Position numbers and translations under genes: made by a program. A stretch of DNA of 30,152 nucleotides from positions 1 to 30,152 of IMG/VR virus record IMGVR_UViG_3300032316_000872; one strand, given 5' to 3'. This document shows, in pieces, positions 16,044 to 22,496 of this stretch (position 1 is the first letter of the stretch; each line of letters begins with the position of its first letter). The notes beneath the pieces are model-generated. The model saw nothing but the letters and a program-made list of their open reading frames with translations. It did not search any database and had not been told where the DNA came from. The stretch is from a virus.

Positions 16044-16049
16044 TAAATA
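16042..16049 (+). promoter_or_regulatory. T4 late promoter, exact octamer, for gp13
   Basis: TATAAATA at 16042-16049 matches the T4 late consensus at all eight positions. It sits 22 bases before the gp13 start, with GGAG between them as ribosome-binding site. Confidence 0.75.
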
Positions 16050-16071
16050 CAGGGAACACGGAGTTTCCTAA

Positions 16072-16851
16072 ATGACAGCCCAAAGTACACAAGCACAAAA
16101 CAGCCTAGAAACACTCAAACAACAACTGTTTGATTATGTACAACTGACCCTGGGTGGTCAGATTGTGGACCTTGAATTGGATGCCGATCACTATGAAACT
16201 GCTTATCAGCGCACTATTGGCACTTACCGTCAACGGGCACAAAATGCCTATGAAGAAAGCTACACCTTTATGGAGTTGGTCACAAACGTCAACATCTATA
16301 CCTTGCCGCAGGAAGTGATCACTGTGCGGCAAATATTCCGCAGAACCTTTGGCGACTCAACTGGCCCGTTTGCCAGCAATTTTGATCCATTCAGTCAGGC
16401 TTCGATGAACGTGTATCTCATGAACTTTAACGTGGCCGGTGGCCTGGCCACTTACGACTTTTACAGCCAGTATGTGGAACTGGCTGGGCGAATGTTTGGT
16501 GCTTATATGAACTATACCTGGAATCCTGTGACCAAAAAACTGCAATTGATCCGAGATCCAAAAGGCACCGGAGAGAATGTTCTGCTTTGGACATACAATT
16601 TGAAACCCGAAATAAACTTGTTAAGCGATTTTCAAATTAATCAATGGATCCGCGACTACATGGTTGCTGCTTCCAAAATGATTATTGGCGAAGCACGTGA
16701 AAAGTTTGGAGCCTATGCAGGCCCACAGGGCGGCAGCCAACTTAATGGTACACAACTCAAAACCGAAGCGCAAACACAAATGGACATTCAAATTGAAGGT
16801 CTCAAAAATTATATCGACGGCAGCCAACCAATTACCTGGGTAATCGGATAG
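16072..16851 (+). CDS. 13: Neck protein (T4 gp13-like)
   Basis: The protein has 259 residues from ATG 16072, with GGAG about 8 bases upstream. The N-terminal region (LKQQLFDYVQLTLGGQIVDLELDADHYETAYQRTIGTYRQR) follows the T4 gp13 opening LKDVILRRLGAPIINVELT with its conserved helix-strand-helix. The C-terminal region (NQWIRDYMVAASKMIIGEAREKFGAY, then QLNGTQLKTEAQTQMD) matches the gp13 order of NRWVKDYATALAKE followed by a Gly-rich turn and INGQRLIEEA. Both proteins end on a short hydrophobic G (TWVIG here, GILVG in T4). gp13 forms the ring between portal and gp14 that closes the filled head. Its partner genes 14 and 15 are nearby but face the other way, separated by about 2.1 kb, unlike the tandem 13-14-15 of T4. 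The middle of the protein is less certain. Confidence 0.85.
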   Translation: MTAQSTQAQNSLETLKQQLFDYVQLTLGGQIVDLELDADHYETAYQRTIGTYRQRAQNAYEESYTFMELVTNVNIYTLPQEVITVRQIFRRTFGDSTGPFASNFDPFSQASMNVYLMNFNVAGGLATYDFYSQYVELAGRMFGAYMNYTWNPVTKKLQLIRDPKGTGENVLLWTYNLKPEINLLSDFQINQWIRDYMVAASKMIIGEAREKFGAYAGPQGGSQLNGTQLKTEAQTQMDIQIEGLKNYIDGSQPITWVIG

Positions 16852-16852
16852 A

Positions 16853-16881
16853 TTGACACAGACCCGATGTAGTGCTATAAT
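16853..16881 (+). promoter_or_regulatory. Consensus sigma70 promoter (TTGACA-17-TATAAT)
   Basis: TTGACA (16853-16858) and TATAAT (16876-16881) are both exact, with the optimal 17-base spacer. The predicted start is near base 16888, the A of the downstream ATG, so the mRNA should be leaderless. The promoter begins just after the gp13 stop codon. Confidence 0.88.
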
Positions 16882-16887
16882 AGCACT

Positions 16888-17415
16888 ATGTCCAGCCATT
16901 TAATGATCGATATTGAAGGACTTGCTACAGGTCCTGACACCACTATATTAACTATAGCAGCCCAATCCTTTGACCCGTTTGCCACTGGATATTTTGATCG
17001 AAACTACTATGCTAGAATCACTCTGGAAAGTCAGGAAGATCGCGCTATTGATGATGGCACCTTGGCCTGGTGGGCCACGCAACCTGCAGCCGCACGAGAA
17101 GAAGCGTTTGGAGAAGATGACCGTGTTCCCCTGCCCGACGCACTGGATGAACTGTATCGATTGGCCTGGCAACATGATTATATCTGGGCCAATGGACCCA
17201 CATATGACATGAACATTCTGGAGCATGCCTTTAAAAGCCACAACATGGCACTGCCGTGGAAGTTCTATCGGGTACGTGATGCCAGAACAGTTTACAGCCT
17301 GTGGCCCGGCTGTCCTAAACCACCCACTAGTCATCATGCCCTGGAAGACTGCCGTAGGCAGATTGACATGTTACAGGCCACACTACGACACTTAAATGTA
17401 AAGGAAATACGATGA
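16888..17415 (+). CDS. DEDDh 3'-5' exonuclease (DexA / RNase T-like)
   Basis: The protein has 175 residues. The DEDDh catalytic set is visible: D8 and E10 in HLMIDIEGLAT, D107 in GPTYDMNILEHAF, and H149 with D154 in HHALEDCRRQIDML. These residues bind two metal ions and remove nucleotides from the 3' end. The order also resembles T4 DexA (FDFIIDFETMGS, then TIEWWKNQSPEAR, then FDFPIL, then HDSIHDC): here LAWWATQPAAARE fits the second element. The protein is shorter than T4 DexA (227 residues). DNA or RNA specificity cannot be read. It is transcribed from a consensus sigma70 promoter as an early-type unit and overlaps the dNMP kinase start by 4 bases (ATGA). The two may serve nucleotide recycling: exonuclease produces dNMPs, kinase re-phosphorylates them. 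Confidence 0.82.
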   Translation: MSSHLMIDIEGLATGPDTTILTIAAQSFDPFATGYFDRNYYARITLESQEDRAIDDGTLAWWATQPAAAREEAFGEDDRVPLPDALDELYRLAWQHDYIWANGPTYDMNILEHAFKSHNMALPWKFYRVRDARTVYSLWPGCPKPPTSHHALEDCRRQIDMLQATLRHLNVKEIR

Positions 17416-18056
17416 TCATTGGCATAGCAGGCTTTCAAGGCTCAGGCAAAGACACCATAGCAGATTATCTACAAAACATCTACGGATTCAAACGTGATAG
17501 TTTTGCAGCCACTCTTAAGGATGCTGTGGCTGCTGTATTTGGCTGGGATCGCAACCTGCTGGAAGGCCGTACAACAGAAAGCCGTGTTTGGCGTGAACAG
17601 GTAGATTCATGGTGGGCCAACCGTTTAAACATGCCCAACTTGACTCCACGCTTGGTATTACAAAAGTGGGGCACAGAGGTTGCTAGAAAATCCTGGCATG
17701 ACGATACCTGGATTGCCAGTCTTGAAAACAAGTTGACTCGATCACACAATGACATTGTTATTACAGACGTTCGCTTTCCCAACGAAATACAAGCAGTTAG
17801 AAATGCAGGTGGCATGGTAATTCGTGTGGTCCGCGGTCCTGAACCCGAGTGGTATGATTTGGCTATTGAAACAAATAGCGGCACATTCAATCACATGGCC
17901 CGAGCTTATCCCGAAGTACACCCTAGCGAATGGGCCTGGGTCGGTACACAGTTTGATGCAGTAGTTGACAACAATGCCAACGGCATGGATCATCTGTATC
18001 GGCAGATCAACGGTCTGGTTCTAGATCTCCGGGCCGCCACGGTAAATCAGACTTAA
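17412..18056 (+). CDS. 1: Deoxynucleoside monophosphate kinase (T4 gp1-like)
   Basis: The protein has 214 residues. A P-loop spans G7 to T15 (GFQGSGKDT), followed by the IADYL helix and the YGFKRDSFAATLKDAVAAVFGWD helix-turn that binds the monophosphate in this kinase family. Downstream are RLVLQKWGTEVARKSWHDDTWI, with a conserved Trp-Gly-Thr-Glu and an Arg, and VITDVRFPNEIQAVR, the strand-loop that follows the lid in T4 gp1-type dNMP kinases. The enzyme converts dNMPs (in T4 dTMP, dGMP and hydroxymethyl-dCMP) to diphosphates for phage DNA synthesis. Which base is preferred here cannot be read. It is co-transcribed and overlaps by 4 bases with the exonuclease. The 3' end overlaps the convergent HNH-like gene by 50 bases. 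Confidence 0.88.
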   Translation: MIIGIAGFQGSGKDTIADYLQNIYGFKRDSFAATLKDAVAAVFGWDRNLLEGRTTESRVWREQVDSWWANRLNMPNLTPRLVLQKWGTEVARKSWHDDTWIASLENKLTRSHNDIVITDVRFPNEIQAVRNAGGMVIRVVRGPEPEWYDLAIETNSGTFNHMARAYPEVHPSEWAWVGTQFDAVVDNNANGMDHLYRQINGLVLDLRAATVNQT

Positions 18057-18351
18057 CTATGTCTACCGCACAGTTTTGACATATAGTTTTTAAGTTGCGA
18101 ACTGTGGTGTTGTTCATATTGCCATCTACATGATATACCATAAGTTGAGCTGAAAACTTGGCCCTAAACCCACAGCGATCGCAAGTGGGTTTTTTCTTGT
18201 AGCCGGCAGTTTTCCATCTAGGATCAGACGGTTTGAGTTGGCGCCCACGCTTGATGCAACTTTCACACAATTTGCGGTACTGTATACGATCATCACGATG
18301 ATAAGCCACGGCTCTGGGTCGCTGATTACAGGCCTGGCACAAGGGTCTCAT
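18007..18351 (-). CDS. Small HNH-like zinc-binding protein
   Basis: The protein has 114 residues from ATG 18351; an upstream 13-codon extension would cross the candidate promoter. Cys pairs occur at C5/C8, C29/C32, C57/C60 and C91/C94, so two zinc sites are possible. The last 60 residues have CDRCGFRAKF, then VYHVDGNMNNTTVRNLKTICQNC. In HNH nucleases the order H-x-D-x-N...N-L-x-x-x-C-x2-C marks the catalytic and zinc region (H74, D76, N78, N80, N86 here). The first of the canonical paired histidines is absent, so nuclease activity is not certain. Similar short proteins starting MRPLC are common in marine phages. It may be a freestanding nicking endonuclease or a packaging-related HNH. A late-promoter-like octamer precedes it by 5 bases. 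Confidence 0.65.
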   Translation of the reverse strand: MRPLCQACNQRPRAVAYHRDDRIQYRKLCESCIKRGRQLKPSDPRWKTAGYKKKPTCDRCGFRAKFSAQLMVYHVDGNMNNTTVRNLKTICQNCAVDIVKSDLPWRPGDLEPDR

Positions 18352-18356
18352 GCAGA

Positions 18357-18364
18357 TATTTATT
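18357..18364 (-). promoter_or_regulatory. Late-promoter-like octamer (AATAAATA)
   Basis: AATAAATA on the minus strand differs from TATAAATA at one base. It ends 5 bases before the ATG at 18351, so transcription would begin at or next to the start codon. Confidence 0.45.
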
Positions 18365-18414
18365 GCTAACCCTACTGGATAGGGACGCAATCCAACCTAG
18401 TTTTTGCCATTCTC

Positions 18415-18422
18415 CATAAATA
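18415..18422 (+). promoter_or_regulatory. T4-type late promoter octamer for the sheath gene (CATAAATA)
   Basis: CATAAATA lies 26 bases before the sheath ATG. AAAGGA at 18437-18442 provides the ribosome-binding site, 6 bases from the start. Confidence 0.65.
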
Positions 18423-18448
18423 TCATTACTTAGAAAAAAGGATTTACC

Positions 18449-21400
18449 ATGGCACTAATATCACCTGGCGTACAAGTTACCATAATTGACGAAAGTCAAT
18501 ACATCCCGGCTGCTACCAATTCGGTTCCCTACATCTTGTTGGCCACTGCGCAGAACAAAGTATCGGGCGCAGGAGTAGGAGTTGCAGCTGGAACTCTGGA
18601 GGCTAATGCCAACAAAACTTATCTAATAACCAGTCAGCGCGACCTTAGCGCCACATTTGGTGTGCCATTCTTTTACAAAACCACAGCCGGCACTCCTATC
18701 AACGGCTACGAACTTAACGAATATGGTCTATTAGCAGCCTACAGTGCTTTAGGTGTGTCAAATCGTTGCTATGTGCAACGTGCCAATATTGATTTGAGCG
18801 AACTTACAGCCACCCTGGTTCGCCCCACTGGTAATCCTAACAACAATACCTATTGGTTGGATACTGCCAGCACTGTGTGGGGTATTTTTGAGTGGAATCA
18901 AACTACTGCTGCGTTTACCAACAGGGTTCCGGTTGTGATTACTGATCCGGCCGACTTGCAAACATCCAGCAGTGTTCCTTCTAATACCATTGGCAACATT
19001 GGTGATTATGCTGTGGTTGCAACGGACGAATATTCTCGTATTGCACTTTATTACAAACGCGGCGGCCCTACCTCTGCTCAAGCGCCAGGCTGGACTGCAG
19101 CCGATAACCTTATCAACACCTGGGTACAGATCGGCAACGACGATTGGAAAACTGCCTGGGCCACAATACAAGGCGCAAATGCTCCAACATCGCTCACAGC
19201 CGGCAATAGTATTGGCATCAACGACATTACAGTAGCAGTGCCAGCCAGCCCCAACAACACAGTTGCGGGTCTTGTTGCGGCTATCAATGCAGCACTCAAC
19301 ACCGACGGCGTATATGCCGCTGTAATTGGTGGACGATTAAATTTATACGCCGACAGTGAAGCTACCAACGACGCCAGCACACTGGGCACAGGAATTATTG
19401 CCATTGACAATGTGTCAGGCACACCTTTGGCCACCTTGGGAATTACTGCGGGTCAGTATGCTGCTCCAGATTATCTTAGTGCGTATAGCTTTCAAGTACC
19501 CCGTTGGAGAAGCACAGATACCACACCTGAGCCCACTGGATCGGTCTGGCTCAAAATCTCCAATGTGAATTTGGGAACCAATTTGGTAGTTAAGAATTTT
19601 GACTCAACCCTGGGTGTGTTTGTACAACAGGCCTGCCCGGTGTACTCAGGTGATACCGCAGCTCTCAATGGACTTGATCCCAGTGGCGGCGGCCAAAACA
19701 TTCCAGTTGGCTCAACCTATGCCCTGTCAGATCCAGACACTGTGGGTCAGCCATCAATACCCCCACTGGGTGGATTTGAAATTTTAGAAAGATTTGCGTC
19801 TGGTCCAACTATAATCACCGGCAACGACACTACACCTGGTCCGTTTGTTGCAGGTAACACATTCAGTTTGCAATATACACAAGCTGGCACAACAGTTGAT
19901 CCTATAGCACTAGTGACTCTGTCGGGTACCACTGTGGACGCTTTTTTGACTTCAGTTAGTGCTGCATTGCCTAGTGGCAGTCCGGTCAGTGTCTCGGTCA
20001 ACAGTTCTGGTGCTTTAGTATTCACTCATAGTGAAGGCGGAAGCATATTTTATTATCCAGGCAATAACGGATATGTGCCGTTGACCTCAGCTGGATTTGT
20101 AGCTGGAACCACCCGTGGTGTTAGACAAGCTAACCTAGATCAAACCTATGTGATATTAAGCAATTGGGTCACTGCACCAACATTTACCTATGCATCCAGT
20201 GACACCGCCCCTGACCAGGATCCAGCCGATGGCCAACTCTGGTACTATAGTGCCACAAACGAAGCTGACATCATGATACAAAACAATGGAGCTTGGCGTG
20301 GTTATCAAACTGTGTCCAATGATGTGCGTGGTGATAATCTGACTCTGACCAATGCCGCTGGCCCTATTTTTAGTGCGGTAGCACCCACAACACAAACCAA
20401 TGATTCACTGAGTCCGTTGCAGTATGGTGATCTATGGATTGATACCAGTGATTTAGAAAACTATCCAGTAATATACCGTTGGAGCACAGTTAACAACAAC
20501 AACGAGTGGGTGCAGATTGACAACACAGACCAGACCACCGAAAATGGTATCCTGTTTGCGGATGCACGCTGGGCCCCTAACGGCACTACCAATCCTATCA
20601 CAGACCCAATACCTCCCATTGCGTCGGGTACAACACCCTTGATTACCAGCAGTTATTTGGATCTGGATGCCCCAACACCAACTTTGTATCCACAAGGTAC
20701 TCTGTTGTTCAACACACGTCGCAGTGGATTCAATGTAAAATCGTTCCAGGTTAACTATTTTAACTCTACTACGTTTCCAGACGAAACTCTGCCTGCGCAG
20801 ACCAATGCCTGGGTTACTGCATCCGGCAACCGGGCCGACGGCAGTCCCTATATGGGTCGGCAGGCACAGCGTGCTATAATTGTAGCCGCACTCAAGAGTG
20901 GTATTGATACCAGTACCACAGCTAGAGAAGAGCAGTTGGTCTACAACTTGATTTCGTGCCCACAGTATCCAGAACTGACCCTAAATCTAGTGGCACTCAA
21001 CAACGAGCGCAACAACACAGCATTTGTTATTGCCGACACTCCGTTACGGTTGACACCAAACGAAGTGGTTGATTTTGCCACCAATAACAACGGACTGGGT
21101 CTGCCTGCTGAAGATGGACTTACTACCGGCAGTATCTATGCCGGCACATTCTACCCGTCATGCCAGACCACCGACCTGTCGGGCAGTCCTGTAGTACAAC
21201 CACCCAGCCACATGATGATTCGTACTATTATTCGTAGTGACGAAGTGGCATTTCCTTGGTTGGCACCAGCCGGAACACGACGCGGTGTAGTAGACAATGC
21301 CACACAGATTGGCTACATCAATGCACAAACAGGTGAATTTGAAAGCCTAGGTGTGCGTCAAGGCTTGCGCGATGTGCTGTACGAAAATCGTATCAACCCA

Positions 21401-21796
21401 ATCACCTTTGTGCCTGGAGTGGGTATCACCAACTTTGGTAACAAGACCTTGACCAGCTTGACCAGTGCATTGGATCGTATCAACGTGGCACGTCTGGTAG
21501 CATTTATTCGTGGACGTCTCGAAGTCATTGCCAAACAGTACCTGTTTGAACCCAATGATCAAATTACACGTAATGAAATTACCAATGCTATCACCAGTTT
21601 GATGATTGATTTAGTGGCCAAACGCGGTATCTATGACTATCTGGTTGTGTGCGATTTGACCAACAACACCCCGGCTCGTATTGACCGTAACGAACTGTAT
21701 GTGGACATTGCTATCGAACCAGTCAAAGCAGTTGAGTTCATTTATATTCCAGTTCGGATCAAGAATACTGGAGAAATTGCTAGTCAATCAGTATAA
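18449..21796 (+). CDS. 18: Tail sheath protein (T4 gp18-like), greatly enlarged
   Basis: The protein has 1115 residues; T4 gp18 has 659. The N-terminus (ISPGVQVTIIDESQYI, then AATNSVPYILLATAQ) is the sheath strand that hooks a neighbouring subunit. The C-terminal 250 residues carry the conserved sheath core: ITNFGNKTLTSLTSALDRINVAR, VAFIRGRLEVIAKQYLFEPND, and IYDYLVVCDLTNNTPARIDRNELYVDI, ending EFIYIPVRIKNTGEI. Between them sits about 700 residues with inserted modules, including W136, W367, W598 (GQLWYYSATNE), W663 and W687 (GDLWIDTSD to NEWVQID). These resemble small surface modules, not the contractile core. The gene is monocistronic by its 21800-21820 hairpin and the next late promoter. 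Sheath subunits contract to drive the tube into the host; the inserts should face outward. Confidence 0.9.
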   Translation: MALISPGVQVTIIDESQYIPAATNSVPYILLATAQNKVSGAGVGVAAGTLEANANKTYLITSQRDLSATFGVPFFYKTTAGTPINGYELNEYGLLAAYSALGVSNRCYVQRANIDLSELTATLVRPTGNPNNNTYWLDTASTVWGIFEWNQTTAAFTNRVPVVITDPADLQTSSSVPSNTIGNIGDYAVVATDEYSRIALYYKRGGPTSAQAPGWTAADNLINTWVQIGNDDWKTAWATIQGANAPTSLTAGNSIGINDITVAVPASPNNTVAGLVAAINAALNTDGVYAAVIGGRLNLYADSEATNDASTLGTGIIAIDNVSGTPLATLGITAGQYAAPDYLSAYSFQVPRWRSTDTTPEPTGSVWLKISNVNLGTNLVVKNFDSTLGVFVQQACPVYSGDTAALNGLDPSGGGQNIPVGSTYALSDPDTVGQPSIPPLGGFEILERFASGPTIITGNDTTPGPFVAGNTFSLQYTQAGTTVDPIALVTLSGTTVDAFLTSVSAALPSGSPVSVSVNSSGALVFTHSEGGSIFYYPGNNGYVPLTSAGFVAGTTRGVRQANLDQTYVILSNWVTAPTFTYASSDTAPDQDPADGQLWYYSATNEADIMIQNNGAWRGYQTVSNDVRGDNLTLTNAAGPIFSAVAPTTQTNDSLSPLQYGDLWIDTSDLENYPVIYRWSTVNNNNEWVQIDNTDQTTENGILFADARWAPNGTTNPITDPIPPIASGTTPLITSSYLDLDAPTPTLYPQGTLLFNTRRSGFNVKSFQVNYFNSTTFPDETLPAQTNAWVTASGNRADGSPYMGRQAQRAIIVAALKSGIDTSTTAREEQLVYNLISCPQYPELTLNLVALNNERNNTAFVIADTPLRLTPNEVVDFATNNNGLGLPAEDGLTTGSIYAGTFYPSCQTTDLSGSPVVQPPSHMMIRTIIRSDEVAFPWLAPAGTRRGVVDNATQIGYINAQTGEFESLGVRQGLRDVLYENRINPITFVPGVGITNFGNKTLTSLTSALDRINVARLVAFIRGRLEVIAKQYLFEPNDQITRNEITNAITSLMIDLVAKRGIYDYLVVCDLTNNTPARIDRNELYVDIAIEPVKAVEFIYIPVRIKNTGEIASQSV

Positions 21797-21799
21797 GGA

Positions 21800-21820
21800 A
21801 CAGGGCGGAATCCGCCCTGT
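21800..21820 (+). terminator. Perfect dyad hairpin after the sheath gene
   Basis: ACAGGGCGGA (21800-21809) and TCCGCCCTGT (21811-21820) are perfect inverted repeats around one base, four bases after the sheath stop. It forms a very stable GC-rich stem. No T run follows, so it is either a weak terminator, a stabilising 3' end for the sheath mRNA, or a protein-binding dyad. Confidence 0.55.
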
Positions 21821-21827
21821 ATCTCAG

Positions 21828-21835
21828 CATAAATA
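21828..21835 (+). promoter_or_regulatory. T4-type late promoter octamer for the tube genes (CATAAATA)
   Basis: CATAAATA lies 22 bases before the tube ATG, with AGGAGA (21845-21850) as the ribosome-binding site 7 bases from the start. Confidence 0.65.
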
Positions 21836-21857
21836 ACAGTATATAGGAGAAGAACAA

Positions 21858-22490
21858 ATGGCCGTTTCATCGTTAAGCAGAATGACAGTGCCCTTGGCAA
21901 GTGATCAAAGCAATCCATCGCAGGGCTTACTCATGCCCAAACTCAAATACCGCTTCAGGGTATTTTTTGAGAACTTTGGAGTTTCGAGTCCAACTACAGA
22001 ATTAACCAAACAGGTTATGGACTTTACCCGCCCCAGCGTAACTTTTGCTGATATTGATCTTCCTATCTACAATAGCACAATTAAACTGGCCGGCAAATAC
22101 ACTTGGGAAAATATCACATGCCAGGTACGCGACGATGCCGGCGGCAACGTAGCACGCTTGGTTGGCGAGCAATTACAAAAACAATTAGACTTTTTGGAAC
22201 AAAGCTCGGCTGCTTCGGGAATTGACTATAAGTTCTTGACCAAATTTCAAATTCTTGATGGTGGTAACGGTGCTAATGAACCTGTGGTATTAGAGACCTG
22301 GGACCTTTATGGTTGTTACCTGCAAGGCGTTAACTACAACAATATGGATTACGGTGTTAGTGAAGCTGTAACTATTGCCATGACCATACGCTTTGACAAC
22401 GCTATACAAAGCCCAGTTGGTGTTGGTGTTAGTGGAACAGTTGGAAGAACCCTAGGTGATGTGGCCACTGGTGTAGGAACCGCAAGTTAA
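21858..22490 (+). CDS. 19: Tail tube protein (T4 gp19-like)
   Basis: The protein has 210 residues; T4 gp19 has 163. After a short N-terminal arm, PKLKYRFRVFFENFG starts the barrel. FADIDLPIYNSTIKLAGKYTWENITCQVRDD matches the tube-family strand order of a proline-rich loop, then an IKLAGxxTW strand and the VTVxxD edge. VVLETWDLYGCYLQGVNYNNMDYGVSEAVTIAMTIRFDNA corresponds to the gp19 segment from the LW/Y strand through the IQTFEVTLALD end. Subunits stack as hexameric rings to form the inner tube. The last 25 residues are Gly/Val-rich. The gene follows the sheath and has its own late promoter and strong ribosome-binding site. It is followed after 6 bases by a second tube-family gene. Confidence 0.85.
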   Translation: MAVSSLSRMTVPLASDQSNPSQGLLMPKLKYRFRVFFENFGVSSPTTELTKQVMDFTRPSVTFADIDLPIYNSTIKLAGKYTWENITCQVRDDAGGNVARLVGEQLQKQLDFLEQSSAASGIDYKFLTKFQILDGGNGANEPVVLETWDLYGCYLQGVNYNNMDYGVSEAVTIAMTIRFDNAIQSPVGVGVSGTVGRTLGDVATGVGTAS

Positions 22491-22496
22491 ACTATA

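Noticed and set aside
15974-16114. Longer N-terminus for the GIY-YIG protein.
   Set aside because: The extension crosses both late promoters and the gp13 start, whereas ATG 15973 has GGAG nine bases upstream.
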